NCBI RefSeq assembly: GCF_014333615.1
Contig: NZ_JACSCY010000002.1
Location: 372,001-436,000 of the forward strand
Source: Hymenobacter citatus
GTDB lineage: Bacteria; Bacteroidota; Bacteroidia; Cytophagales; Hymenobacteraceae
Length of the DNA: 64,000 bases
Direction of reading: 5' to 3'
In this document: one piece after another, positions 16,617 to 25,830 of the stretch
How positions within the stretch are numbered: the stretch's first letter is position 1
Layout of the letters: each line of letters opens with the position of its first letter
The notes under the pieces: model-generated
Databases searched by the model: none
What the model saw: only the letters and a program-made list of their open reading frames with translations
What the model was told of the DNA's origin: nothing
Made by a program: the position numbers and the translations under genes

Positions 16617-16793
16617 GATGGTGAGGTGGTGAAATGGTGAGATAGTGAGTAAAAAAACGTGTGTCATCCTGAGCTTGCGAAGGACCTTATGCTAGTTGAA
16701 CGAGTCGTTGTTGCGCCTGTCGTTCACGCGTGAGAAGGTCCTTCGCAAGCTCAGGATGACACACGTTTTTTTACTCACTATCTCACCACCTCA
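16614..16793. repeat. Stop-to-stop palindromic element with TGA-bearing octamer tails
   Basis: The core arms (GTCATCCTGAGCTTGCGAAG from about 16662 and its complement ending about 16762) are flanked on both sides by units TGAGATGG, TGAGGTGG, TGAAATGG, TGAGATAG, TGAG then seven A. The plus-strand tail begins with the PAP2 stop codon (16614-16616); the minus-strand tail begins with the cytosine deaminase stop codon (16791-16793). The whole convergent spacer is therefore one dyad of about 180 bases. Confidence 0.9.
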
Positions 16794-17228
16794 CAATTCC
16801 ATTATATCCTCATTCCAGAGGGTAGGCTCGGCTTCGATGAACTCCTGCATCATCTCCACGCACTCGGGTAGGTTGAGGATTTCCACTTCCACGCCGTGTG
16901 ATTGCAAGAACTCCAATGACTCGCCGAAGGTCTGAGCTTCGCCTACCACTACTTTCGGGATTTTGAACTGCACGATGGTGCCGGCGCACATGTAGCAGGG
17001 CATCAGGGTAGTGTAGAGCACTGTGTCGCGGTAGGTGCGCTGGCGGCCGGCGTTGTTGAGGCAGTCCATTTCGCCGTGCAGAATAGGGTTGCCCTCTTGC
17101 ACGCGCTTGTTGTGGCCGCTGGCCACCAGCTCGTCGCCGCGGCGCAACGCGGAGCCGATGGGAATGCCGCCTTCTTTCCGGCCAGCGCGGGCTTCGTCGA
17201 TGGCGGCTTGCATGAATTGATCTTTCAT
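16791..17228 (-). CDS. Cytosine deaminase of the yeast (Fcy1) type
   Basis: A 145-residue zinc deaminase. HGEMDCL carries the zinc His and catalytic Glu, and TTLMPCYMCAG the two zinc Cys. The overall run GGIPIGSAL, GHNKRVQEGNPILHGE, YRDTVLYTTLMPCYMC, IPKVVVGE and a C-terminus FIEAEPTLWNEDI follows yeast cytosine deaminase closely, rather than tRNA adenosine deaminase or guanine deaminase. It should convert cytosine to uracil and ammonia for salvage in the cytosol. The stop codon lies in the intergenic palindrome. A related nucleoside or base deaminase is the alternative. Confidence 0.82.
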   Translation of the reverse strand: MKDQFMQAAIDEARAGRKEGGIPIGSALRRGDELVASGHNKRVQEGNPILHGEMDCLNNAGRQRTYRDTVLYTTLMPCYMCAGTIVQFKIPKVVVGEAQTFGESLEFLQSHGVEVEILNLPECVEMMQEFIEAEPTLWNEDIMEL

Positions 17229-17285
17229 AGTGGGGTAGGGAGTGTTGTTGAAGTATAGTAAAGCTATGCTAATGGAATATCTAGC

Positions 17286-17382
17286 ACGTCATTCCGAGCT
17301 TGTCGAGGAATCTCGCGTGCTGATGTTGGATTACTAATCAAAAGTCAGCACGCGAGATTCCTCGACAAGCTCGGAATGACGT
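17286..17382. repeat. Inverted repeat (GTCATTCCGAGCTTGTCGAGG family)
   Basis: Arms at 17286-17322 and 17345-17382 are perfect over about 37 bases (ACGTCATTCCGAGCTTGTCG ... CTCGCGTGCTGA), loop about 22 bases. It follows the 5' end of the deaminase gene and precedes the 3' end of the AddB-like gene, so it sits just after the latter's neighbour in a co-directional space. Confidence 0.88.
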
Positions 17383-17406
17383 TCTTGTGACCACAACGAC
17401 ATCCTA

Positions 17407-20400
17407 TCAGCGTGCACAAATGCCCCGGTAGGCGCAATACTGGCACCTATCCAAATCGTCGGTTTTGCGGATGGGTTCCAGCGGGTCGAGGATGCGGTGG
17501 ACCAGCTGGCCTAGTAGTTCCTCGCTGGCTTGTCGAAACGACTGACCATCTTCCGTCAGAAACGACATATCGGCCGTGAGCAGGCCACCGGGTAGGTTGC
17601 GCATGGAGAGGATGGCTGCGTCGGCGGCGGGGTGGTCGTTGGCTTCCAGCATGAAGCGGTAGAGCCAGAGCTGGCGCACCTTCTCGGCGCCCGAACTAGC
17701 CTCTAGCAGCAGGCGTTCTATAGCGGCTGTGGCGGGTTCTTTGGCTTTTTGCAGCTTCAACTCGAAACCCTGCACCATGCCGGTTTTGTAGTCTACCACC
17801 CGCAGGCTGCCGTTGGGTAGGCGGTCCAGCCGGTCGGCGTAGCCGATGAGGCGCACGGGCAGCTTTTCGCCGTCGGGCATGGGCACAAACACCGTGGCAA
17901 AAAGCTGTTGCTCCAGTGCATGAATCTGCAAGGGTAGGGCGCCAGGCTGCGTGAGCAGGCTCTCGAAGTAGCGCCGCACCAGTTGCACCGCCACCTGGCC
18001 CAGCACGTAGTTCAAGCCTTCGTCGGCGCGGGCGTGGCGCTCTTTTTCCTCGCGGCGCAGGGCGCGGGCCACTTCTTTATCGGTTTGCTTGAGGAGGGCC
18101 GGAATATCCTCGGCCGTGAGCGGGCGTTGCTCCTGCACAAAGGGCTGCAACAGCTTCTCCAATGCCGCGTGCACCGCCGTCCCGAATCCATCGACACCCA
18201 GCGTTTCCTCCACCTCCTCGGCCTCCTGAAACCGCGCAATGCGCGAGAAATAAAACTGCAACGAGCAGCCCACAAACTGGTTGAGCGCCGAGGGCGACAG
18301 ACCGCGCTCCAACGCCCCACGCAGGGCCGCCAGCATTTCGGGGTCTTTGGCAAGCGTGAGGTCGCCCAGTGCCGTTTCCACCACTTCAGTGCTAGCGGGA
18401 CGTTTGGGTTCTAGTGAGGGTAGGGCAGACGGGACTGTTTCCACCGTCACATCGCACAGCACCAGTCGAGGATTTTGCAGGCGTAAGTCGTTCTCTATCT
18501 GCAATAAAAAGCGGCTACGCTCGCCGGTGCGGCTGCCGTCGGCGCCGGGCAGCACGTGCAGCAGATCGACGCGGCGGGCGCGCTGCAAGAGGCGCCAGAA
18601 CTGGTAGGCCGTGGCCGCTTCGTGGTCGGCGTAGGTGGGCATGTTGAACGCCGTGAGCACGTCGTAGGGAAATAGCGAGGCGTGGTTTTTGGGCGCCGGC
18701 AACACCCGCTCGTTGCAGCTCAGGATGATGATATGGTCGAAGTCCAAGGCCCTGGTTTCCAGCAGGCCCATCACCTGCACATCGGCAATGGGCTCGCCGG
18801 AAAAGGGTAGGCGAGTGCGGGCCATCTGCTCGTAGAGAAACCGCCGGAACGAGCGCACCGACAGCCGCTGCTCCCGGCAGTCAAACACTGAATCGAGCCG
18901 CTTCACCAACGTGAAAAACAGGTACAGGTACTCCGCCTCGATAGCCGAGTGTTGATCCTGGTAGGCCTTTTTGAGTAGGTCGATGAGCGTGTAGCAAGCG
19001 GCAATGATGTCGTCGCAGGTGTCCCAGGTGGCAAACAGCGCCTCAATAAGTGGGTGTTGTTTACCCATTTCCAGCAGCTCGGTGGCAGGAAGCAGCACGG
19101 CCTGGCGCTTGATAATCTGCTGGCAAATCTGGTCGAGCAGGTGGTGGGGCTGCTTGGGCTGCTGATCGAGCCAGTGCTGGTAGCGCCGCAAAAAGGGGTG
19201 CGTAAGCAGCTTCTGTACGGCCAAATGATGATAGCGCGGCACACCGTAGCCCGTTTCCAAAGAGCCTTCCCGAATGCCGGTCAGGTGCACCTCAAACAGT
19301 AAATCCACCAGGTTAAACAGGGGCGTGCTCTGGAAGCTCAGGCCCATGGTCACGTTGTACTCCGGCACGGCATCCAGGGGTAGGCCGTGCAGCACGGGTA
19401 GGAGCAGGGTTTCGTCGGGTAGCACCACGGCTACCTTGGCTTTGAGGTCGAGGCGGCGCGACTCGGCCAGCAACTGCCCGGCCACTTTGCCCTGCATAGA
19501 GGAGTTGGCCACGCCCACAAACTGCACCTGGCGGGGTAGGCCGCGTAGCAACTCCGGCAGGCCATGGCCGGGTATGCCGCCAAACGCCTCGGCTGGCAGG
19601 TCCCAGTCTTTGGCGTAGCGGCGCAGGTGCTGGCCGGCGCGGTTGGGCGAGTTGGATTCCAGGTAAAACGCGTCGCCGTCGAACAACACCTCGGCCCGAC
19701 CGGCTTTGCGCAGGCGCCGGATCAGCCGTTCCTCCGACTTCGACAGTGAGCCGAGGCCCAGAAACACGTGCTGGGGCAGGGTTTCGCCGGCTTCCAAACG
19801 GTGCTTGATGCGGCGCGTAGCCAGGCGGTAGGCCAGGCCAGGATAGGCGAGGTGGTCGTGCTCCATGCGCCGACGCAGGCGCCAGTACACCTTTTCCAGG
19901 TCGTCCCAGAAGCGGAAGTAGGCAGCGGTGGTGCTGGTTTCGGGCGGCGTCAAAGACAAATCCCAGCGCTCTAAGGCCTTGGCCTGGGTGAGGTACTCGA
20001 AGACTTTCTTCGGGTTAGCCAGGTTCTGGTCGAGGTTGGAGAAGTCCTGCAACAGCAGCCCCGACCACCCCACAAACTGGTCGAAATCCAGGTGGGCGTC
20101 GATGTCGCGCAGGATGTCGAACAGCAAGAGTTGGAGGGCAATGGGCTCTTCTACCTGCACACCGGCCAGCTCTACCATGTAGTCTTCCATGGCCGCAATG
20201 CGCGGGCTCCACACGGCCTGGCCTACCTCGGCGGCCAGGGCCAGCTCATTCTTCAGATACACCACCGCCCGGCGCGTGGGCACCACCACCACCACATCCG
20301 ACAGCTCGCCGCCGGGGTAGCGCGCCAGCAGGTGCCGGGCAGCCTGGGCAAGGAAGGGTAGGGGCCGCACGGTGGGTACCACTATGGTATTTTCGGGAAG

Positions 20401-20427
20401 AGTAGCAGTAGATTGGGTAGAAGGCAT
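17407..20427 (-). CDS. AddB-like PD-(D/E)XK nuclease with Fe-S cluster
   Basis: A 1006-residue protein of double-strand break repair, expected to work with the AddA-like protein at 40707-44141. The N-terminal half resembles an inactive superfamily 1 helicase core (VVVVPTRRAVVYLKNEL near residue 45; no clear Walker A). The C-terminal quarter is a RecB-type nuclease: GYADRLDRL and LRVVDYKTG hold the metal and catalytic residues. Cys721, Cys995, Cys998 and Cys1004 (FVGCSLQF and CQYCAYRGIC) reproduce the C...CxxCxxxxxC iron-sulfur pattern of AddB. No helicase partner is adjacent, which is unusual for addAB. Confidence 0.85.
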   Translation of the reverse strand: MPSTQSTATLPENTIVVPTVRPLPFLAQAARHLLARYPGGELSDVVVVVPTRRAVVYLKNELALAAEVGQAVWSPRIAAMEDYMVELAGVQVEEPIALQLLLFDILRDIDAHLDFDQFVGWSGLLLQDFSNLDQNLANPKKVFEYLTQAKALERWDLSLTPPETSTTAAYFRFWDDLEKVYWRLRRRMEHDHLAYPGLAYRLATRRIKHRLEAGETLPQHVFLGLGSLSKSEERLIRRLRKAGRAEVLFDGDAFYLESNSPNRAGQHLRRYAKDWDLPAEAFGGIPGHGLPELLRGLPRQVQFVGVANSSMQGKVAGQLLAESRRLDLKAKVAVVLPDETLLLPVLHGLPLDAVPEYNVTMGLSFQSTPLFNLVDLLFEVHLTGIREGSLETGYGVPRYHHLAVQKLLTHPFLRRYQHWLDQQPKQPHHLLDQICQQIIKRQAVLLPATELLEMGKQHPLIEALFATWDTCDDIIAACYTLIDLLKKAYQDQHSAIEAEYLYLFFTLVKRLDSVFDCREQRLSVRSFRRFLYEQMARTRLPFSGEPIADVQVMGLLETRALDFDHIIILSCNERVLPAPKNHASLFPYDVLTAFNMPTYADHEAATAYQFWRLLQRARRVDLLHVLPGADGSRTGERSRFLLQIENDLRLQNPRLVLCDVTVETVPSALPSLEPKRPASTEVVETALGDLTLAKDPEMLAALRGALERGLSPSALNQFVGCSLQFYFSRIARFQEAEEVEETLGVDGFGTAVHAALEKLLQPFVQEQRPLTAEDIPALLKQTDKEVARALRREEKERHARADEGLNYVLGQVAVQLVRRYFESLLTQPGALPLQIHALEQQLFATVFVPMPDGEKLPVRLIGYADRLDRLPNGSLRVVDYKTGMVQGFELKLQKAKEPATAAIERLLLEASSGAEKVRQLWLYRFMLEANDHPAADAAILSMRNLPGGLLTADMSFLTEDGQSFRQASEELLGQLVHRILDPLEPIRKTDDLDRCQYCAYRGICAR

Positions 20428-20484
20428 ATACTTGGTGGAGCAAACGGCAACTTAAAGGTACGCTACTCCGTCAACCCTCACACC

Positions 20485-21411
20485 ATGAAAAAATTCCTCT
20501 TCGCTACGTTCCTCCTCGCTGCTTCTGCTGGGCCGCTCGCTGCCCAGCAGCAAATCCTGCCGCTTTACACGGGAACCATTCCCGATTCTAAGCCGAACAA
20601 AAGCGTTACGGAAACCGCCGAGAAGCGTCCCGATGGCGCTGAGTTTGTGCGGCAGGTGGTGCAGCCTAAGCTGTTGGTGTACCCTGCCCCGGCCGACAAA
20701 GCCAACGGCACGGCCGTGGTGGTGTGCCCCGGCGGCGGCTACGGCTTTCTGTCGATGGTGAACGAGGGCTACCAAGTGGCCGAGAAGCTAAACGCCATGG
20801 GTATCACGGTGTTCGTACTGAAATACCGCCTGCCCGACGACCACACCCAGCCCGACAAAAGCATCGCGCCGCTGCTGGATGTGCAGCAGGCTGTGCGAAT
20901 GGTGCGCGAGCAGGCCGCCAAGTTCAACGTCAACCCCAACCGCATTGGGGTGGCGGGTTTTTCGGCCGGCGGGCACCTGGCCAGCACCGCGGGCACGCAC
21001 TTCGCGCAGCCGGTGGGCCCCAAGCCTGGTCCTACCTCCGTGCGCCCCGATTTTTTAATTCTGGCCTACCCCGTCATCACCTTCAACGACAGCCTCACGC
21101 ACCGGGGCTCACGGGAAAACCTGATCGGCAAAAACGGGTCGGCCGAGCAAGTGCGGCTGTATTCCAACGAGTTGCAAGTGACGGCCCAAACGCCGCCTAC
21201 CTTCCTCGTGCACACCCAGGACGACGGGGTGGTGCCCGTGCAAAATAGCCTGCTGTTCTACCAGGCCTGCCTGCGCCACAAGGTACCCGTGGAGATGCAC
21301 CTCTACCCCAAGGGCGGCCACGGCTACGGCTTCTACAATCGCACTACCAAAGACGATTGGGCGGAGCGCCTGCGTAACTGGTTGGATATGAATGGGTGGC
21401 TGACGAAATAA
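20485..21411 (+). CDS. Secreted alpha/beta-hydrolase, probable carbohydrate esterase
   Basis: About 308 residues from ATG 20485; the longer upstream frame lacks a sensible start and would bury the signal peptide MKKFLFATFLLAASAGPLAA. VVVCPGGGYGFLS is the oxyanion region, GFSAGGHLA holds the nucleophile Ser, HTQDDGVVP the Asp and GGHGYGF the His. The layout is that of acetylxylan/feruloyl-type esterases common in Bacteroidota polysaccharide loci. Convergent with the GH97 gene across a shared terminator; it may deacetylate sugars for the neighbouring locus, but that is inference. Confidence 0.85.
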   Translation: MKKFLFATFLLAASAGPLAAQQQILPLYTGTIPDSKPNKSVTETAEKRPDGAEFVRQVVQPKLLVYPAPADKANGTAVVVCPGGGYGFLSMVNEGYQVAEKLNAMGITVFVLKYRLPDDHTQPDKSIAPLLDVQQAVRMVREQAAKFNVNPNRIGVAGFSAGGHLASTAGTHFAQPVGPKPGPTSVRPDFLILAYPVITFNDSLTHRGSRENLIGKNGSAEQVRLYSNELQVTAQTPPTFLVHTQDDGVVPVQNSLLFYQACLRHKVPVEMHLYPKGGHGYGFYNRTTKDDWAERLRNWLDMNGWLTK

Positions 21412-21456
21412 AAAACGGACGCCCCTCCTTATCATAAGGAGGGGCGTCCGTTTTTA
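21411..21456. terminator. Bidirectional terminator between esterase and GH97 genes
   Basis: Near-perfect stem AAAACGGACGCCCCTCCTTA / TAAGGAGGGGCGTCCGTTTT with a 4-base loop, A run on one side and T run on the other. It serves both convergent genes. Confidence 0.92.
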
Positions 21457-21469
21457 GGCACTATAGAAC

Positions 21470-23335
21470 CTACTCTTTGTTAAATCGGCCGAGGTAGCCG
21501 CCGCCTTCTGTCAGGTTGAGCGTCAGCTTGCTTTGCTTGCTCATACTGCTGGTTTTCAGTGCATCGGCTTTCGGGTTACCGGCTTCATCGGCCAGTGAAG
21601 TGGCCTTGTAGTTTCCGGCTCCCAAAAAGCTCATATCCACTGTCACTTGCTGCGCCTTTTCGCCGTTTAGGGCGGCCAGGTACCAGGTGGTGCCGTTGCG
21701 CCGGGCCAGTAGGGAGAGGCCGCCGATTTCGCTGGCAGGTAGCACGCGGGTTTCGTCCCATACATTGGGGATGTTCACAATCAGGTCTTTGGCTTGGCTG
21801 GCCAGAATGGCTTCCGGGTTGGCGGCCACGCACAGGAAGGGCGAGGTGAAGGTGGCCATGCTGGCTACCTGGTGGGCCAGGGTAGTGCCCTTGCCAATGT
21901 CGCGGAAGGTGAGGGGGGTGTAGTCGCCGTGGCCGGCCAGGTAGCGGGTGAAGGGTAGGGTAGCGTTGTGGGCGGGCCACACGGTTTCGTTTTCCAACCC
22001 CCGCACGCCCTCGCGCGACACCTCGTTGGGCCAGGTGCGCGCTTCGCCGGTAGGCTTGTTGGCGCCGTGGAAGTCCAGCATCAGCTGCAACTCGGCCGCG
22101 TCGTGCAAAGCAGCTTGGTAGAAGTCGATGATTTCCTGCGACTCCGTATTGAAAAAGTCGATTTTCAACCCCACTACCCCAATGTCTTTGCAACGCTTGA
22201 AGAAGGCTTTGCGGGCGGCTGGGTCTTTCAGGCCGGGGGTGCCGTCGTGGTCGGGGTAGGCTTTCCACACCCAGACTTTCACGTTTTGCGCAGCGGAGTA
22301 GGTCACCAGTTCCTGCATCAGCTGCCACGGGTCTTTGCCGCCATCCTGCCAGCGCGACCAACCTTCATCCACCAAGTTATACTGAAAGCCCAGCTGACCA
22401 GCCCACTGCGAAAAGCGCTTCATGTTCTCGAACGTGACGCCGCCGTTGCCAGCCAGCCACGACCACACGCTTTTGCCCGGCTTAATCCAGCTGGTGGCCA
22501 TGCCCTGCGGAAACAGCTGCGGGTCGGGCTTGGGCGCCACGTTGTGCACAATGTCGCAGTTGACGAGCGTGTTCAAGTCAGGCCCTACCTCAATGATGCG
22601 CCAGGGCGTTTCGACGGGGCCGGTTTTCTTGGTGTTGCCACTCAGGTGAGCCTTAAACACGCGCTTGCCCTCGGCCACCAACGACATGCCCGCAAAGTCG
22701 GTGAGGCCACCCTCGGTGATGGCCAGGTAGCCCTGCTTGCCGGGCAGTTGCACCGTGAGCGGCGGCCCCGCTTTCAGCCCAGCCTGCACGTCTTCGATAC
22801 GCTGCTTTTGGTACTTGCCTTCGTAGTTGCCGATGTCCGGCTGGCTCCAGACAATGCTACCCGCAGGTAGAGTAAAGCGGGTGTTATCGGCCGTGGTGGT
22901 GCTGGCGCCGGTTTGGCCAACCACGTAGCGTAGGGCTACGCCATCATTGAACACGCGCGCTTCCACTTGAAAGGCAGGCGTATTGCTGCTGCCCTTAACT
23001 GGCACCACGGCCCCGTTGTAGTGGTTTAGTGCCTTGCTGTGTACGCCGCGCCAGGCGTAAGTTTCGTTTACAGAAGTCCGCTTTACGGCACCAAAGGAGC
23101 TGCCTTTGCCTATGTCTTGCTGATCCAGTTGTAGCCCCAGCGTGGAGGGCTCCATCACCGGTTTACCCTTGTACACCACACGGTATTGCAGCTGGCCCTG
23201 GGTGAAGAATAGCTCCATTTGCAGGTTCTTGTCGGGGCTGACCACGGTGGTTGGTTTGGTCTGCGCCAGCACGTGGTGGAGGGGTAGTGCTTGACTCAGC
23301 AAGAGAGCAAAGCTGAATAAGGGAAGTTTGTGCAT
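21470..23335 (-). CDS. Glycoside hydrolase family 97 (alpha-glucosidase or alpha-galactosidase)
   Basis: A 621-residue periplasmic enzyme with signal peptide (ends VLAQ). The N-terminal beta-sandwich begins VVSPDKNLQMELFF; the barrel carries LVDEGWSRW, GVVGLKIDFFNTESQEI, MLDFHGANKPTGEARTWPNE and ENETVWPAHN. GH97 acts on alpha-linked glucose (inverting SusB group) or galactose (retaining group). The Asp in KIDFFNTES would fit the retaining, nucleophile-bearing group, but I cannot be certain from motifs alone. It ends the minus-strand saccharide locus and is separated from the GH92 gene by a 220-base nested palindrome. Confidence 0.88.
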   Translation of the reverse strand: MHKLPLFSFALLLSQALPLHHVLAQTKPTTVVSPDKNLQMELFFTQGQLQYRVVYKGKPVMEPSTLGLQLDQQDIGKGSSFGAVKRTSVNETYAWRGVHSKALNHYNGAVVPVKGSSNTPAFQVEARVFNDGVALRYVVGQTGASTTTADNTRFTLPAGSIVWSQPDIGNYEGKYQKQRIEDVQAGLKAGPPLTVQLPGKQGYLAITEGGLTDFAGMSLVAEGKRVFKAHLSGNTKKTGPVETPWRIIEVGPDLNTLVNCDIVHNVAPKPDPQLFPQGMATSWIKPGKSVWSWLAGNGGVTFENMKRFSQWAGQLGFQYNLVDEGWSRWQDGGKDPWQLMQELVTYSAAQNVKVWVWKAYPDHDGTPGLKDPAARKAFFKRCKDIGVVGLKIDFFNTESQEIIDFYQAALHDAAELQLMLDFHGANKPTGEARTWPNEVSREGVRGLENETVWPAHNATLPFTRYLAGHGDYTPLTFRDIGKGTTLAHQVASMATFTSPFLCVAANPEAILASQAKDLIVNIPNVWDETRVLPASEIGGLSLLARRNGTTWYLAALNGEKAQQVTVDMSFLGAGNYKATSLADEAGNPKADALKTSSMSKQSKLTLNLTEGGGYLGRFNKE

Positions 23336-23380
23336 ATCGGGGTTGAAAGATGGTTAGGGTAAGGTGCGGAATACTATTAA

Positions 23381-23603
23381 TTAGAAGCTAGGACTAGAAC
23401 TCCCCTCCTTTTTTAAGGAGGGGGGGCGCAGGGCGGGGTGGTAAAACCGTTGAACGACAGCTAGAACTAATAAACTAAAGACTATATAATGTTAGAGCTA
23501 GCATCGTTCTGGCGGCTTTACCACCCCGCCCTGCGGGCACCCCTCCTTAAAAAAGGAGGGGAACTAGCCCTAGCTTCTAGCTACTAACTTCTAGTTTCTA
23601 GCA
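23381..23603. repeat. Nested palindrome between GH92 and GH97 genes
   Basis: Outer arms use the words CTAGCTTCTAG (outermost), then CCCCTCCTTTTTTAAGGAGGG, which is a hairpin in itself, then GCAGGGCGGGGTGGTAAA; the complements return from about 23515 to 23603. The centre is AT-rich. A short stem of the same CCCCTCCTT type forms the terminator at 21411. Confidence 0.85.
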
Positions 23604-23611
23604 ATAGCCTG

Positions 23612-25810
23612 TTACTGCGTGATGACGGCTACCTCACCACCATCACGGAACAGGCTAAAAGGTACAAAATACCCCTGGTTGGCGGCGCCGTTCACCTGGA
23701 TGCTGCGCAGGTTGCGGCCCGTGCCGGAGTGCTTCACCGTTAGGGTCTTGCCGCCGGGCATGTGCCACTGCACCTCATCAAACACGGGCACGCTCACGAT
23801 GTAGCGTGTATCGGCCGCCGAGAAGGGGTAGAGGCCCGTGGCGCTGAACACGTACCAGGCCGACATCTCGCCGGCGTCGTCCATGCCGGAGTAGCCCAGC
23901 TGGTTTTTGCCCATGCCGTAGAAGCGGTCCATAATCTCATCCAGCCGGCGTTGCGACTTCTCGGGCTTGCCCACGAAGTAGTAGGAAAACGGCGCTTCGT
24001 GGTCGGGCTGGTTGCCGTGGCAATATTGCCCAATGAAGCCCGACACGTTGCGGGCAATGTAGCTCGTGTTCCAGGGCACCGTAAACAGCGAGTCGAGCTT
24101 AGCCTCAAAAGCCTGCGGGCCACCGTACAGCTTCACCAGGCCGGGCATATCGTGGGGCGCGAAGAACGACACTTGCCAGGCATTGGCCTCGCGGAACATG
24201 TACTCGTAGTAAGGATACTCCGGATTGAAGTTCTTCACCCACTGCCCGTTGGCCAGGCGGCCGCGCATAAAGTTGGTGCCGTGGTCGAACACGTTGCGGT
24301 AGTTCTTCGAGCGCGCCATCAGGGTGCGGTAGTTGGCCGTATCTTTCAAGGCTTTAGCCATCTGAGCCACGGCGTAGTCGTCGAAAGCGTATTCCAGCGT
24401 CTTCGACACGCCGGCCTTGCCCTTGCTTTCCACGTGTGGGTTGGGTACTTCCTCAGTGGCGATATAGCCTTTTTCAATATACTCCTTGATGAAAGGGCGC
24501 GTGCCGCCCTCCACGTTGGCGTTGCGCAGCATCAGGCGGTACACATCCTGCACGTCGAAATTGGTGAGGCCGCGCTGGTAGGCGCCCGCAATAAAGGACG
24601 CCGCGTGGTCGCCGTGGAAGAAGGTAGGCAGGAACCCGGTTTTCTTGCCTTCATCGTGCATCGACTTAATGACATCGGTGGTAGCCTCGGGCGCAAGCAT
24701 GCTCATCAGCACGTCCTTGTTGCGGTAGGTGTCCCACAGCGAAGGCTCGGTGTAGTAGTTGAAGTCGGCCTTCACCACGTTGCCTTTCGTGTCGCGGAAC
24801 TCGCCGTTCAGGTCGCTGCGCAAGGCCGGCCACAGGAAGGAGCGGTACAGGCAGCTGTAGAACATTTCCTTCTGCTTGGGCGTGCCGCCCTTCACGTCTA
24901 CCCGCGCCAGCATCTTCTCCCAGGTGTCGGCGGCAGCGCGGCGCACCTCGTCAAACGAGCGGCTACCTATTTCCTGCGCCAGGTTTTGCTTGGCATTCTC
25001 GATGCTCACGAACGAGATGCCGATGCGCAGCTCTACCGGTTTTTTGCCCCCATCGGGGAGGCGCACCACGGCCAGGCCGTCTTTGGTGCCCGGGCCGCGC
25101 ACATCCAGGTTCTGAATATTTTCGCTCAGCATCCCGTAGAAAAACACCGTCTGCCGGCCGGTTTCCTGAAAGCCCTGCACGGCCGCGTCGCCGGCCTTTT
25201 CCATGGCCCAGTTCGTCACCCGCTCGTTGGACTGCGCCAGCTTGAATACGATGCTGCGGTTGTCTTGTTTTTCGAACCGATACCGGTGAAAGCCACAGCG
25301 CAGGGTCGAGGTCAGTCCTACCCACACGTCGTAGTCGCGCAGTATCACGCCGTAGTAGCCCGGCGAGGCCGATTCGGTCTTTTTGTCGAAGCGCGAGGAG
25401 TAGTCGCCTTTGGCGTTGGCCGCGCCCGTTACGGGCAAAATAGGCAGGTGGCACAGGTTCCAGTGGCCTTTGTTGGTGTGCGTGAAGGCCACAATCACGG
25501 AGTCCTCGTAGTCGTAGCCCGCGCCGGTATGAAACTCCGTGATGGGACTCAGCTGCACCATGGCGTTGGGTAGGGCACTGCCCGGAAATACCAGTCCGGC
25601 CCAGGCGCCGCGCCAGTCCGGGGGCGTGGTGTAGCCCATGTCTTTGGGGTCGTTGAGCGGCCCCGTACCCATAAAAGGGTTGGCGTATTGCAGGTGGCCG
25701 CCCACCTGCTCGCCCCACTCATTGTTGTTGGCGCTAGTAGGTGGGGTGGTTTTGGTGCAGGAGAAAACGGCCAGAGTGGAAAGAAGAACGTAGCTAGGTC
25801 GTTTCAGCAT
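23612..25810 (-). CDS. GH92 alpha-mannosidase, surface lipoprotein
   Basis: A 732-residue enzyme with a lipobox (LAVFSC) at residues 14-19, so it is likely anchored in the outer membrane. GH92 marks are MGTGPLNDPKDMGY, FTHTNKGHWNLCHLP, SLWDTYRNKDVLM, QYCHGNQPDHEAPFSYYF and YSGMDDAGEMSAWYVFSATG, which carry the calcium-dependent inverting exo-alpha-mannosidase site. It trims mannose, usually alpha-1,2 or 1,3 linked. Next to GH76 and SusC/D/E this points to alpha-mannan use. The N-terminal Asn-rich stretch after the Cys is a linker. Confidence 0.92.
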   Translation of the reverse strand: MLKRPSYVLLSTLAVFSCTKTTPPTSANNNEWGEQVGGHLQYANPFMGTGPLNDPKDMGYTTPPDWRGAWAGLVFPGSALPNAMVQLSPITEFHTGAGYDYEDSVIVAFTHTNKGHWNLCHLPILPVTGAANAKGDYSSRFDKKTESASPGYYGVILRDYDVWVGLTSTLRCGFHRYRFEKQDNRSIVFKLAQSNERVTNWAMEKAGDAAVQGFQETGRQTVFFYGMLSENIQNLDVRGPGTKDGLAVVRLPDGGKKPVELRIGISFVSIENAKQNLAQEIGSRSFDEVRRAAADTWEKMLARVDVKGGTPKQKEMFYSCLYRSFLWPALRSDLNGEFRDTKGNVVKADFNYYTEPSLWDTYRNKDVLMSMLAPEATTDVIKSMHDEGKKTGFLPTFFHGDHAASFIAGAYQRGLTNFDVQDVYRLMLRNANVEGGTRPFIKEYIEKGYIATEEVPNPHVESKGKAGVSKTLEYAFDDYAVAQMAKALKDTANYRTLMARSKNYRNVFDHGTNFMRGRLANGQWVKNFNPEYPYYEYMFREANAWQVSFFAPHDMPGLVKLYGGPQAFEAKLDSLFTVPWNTSYIARNVSGFIGQYCHGNQPDHEAPFSYYFVGKPEKSQRRLDEIMDRFYGMGKNQLGYSGMDDAGEMSAWYVFSATGLYPFSAADTRYIVSVPVFDEVQWHMPGGKTLTVKHSGTGRNLRSIQVNGAANQGYFVPFSLFRDGGEVAVITQ

Positions 25811-25830
25811 GAGTGAGGAGGTAAGAATAA

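Noticed and set aside
20413..20484. Upstream start for the esterase gene
   Set aside because: The extra 24 codons precede a clean signal peptide starting at 20485 and would hide it from export.
20485..21411. Esterase as a certain member of the mannan locus
   Set aside because: It is on the opposite strand and separated by a bidirectional terminator; link is only proximity.
23762..25573. A 603-codon plus-strand frame opposite the GH92 gene
   Set aside because: It is the complement of a well-supported GH92 lipoprotein gene; the translation has His-, Val- and Gly-rich text without domain motifs, as expected for the antisense of GC-rich codons.
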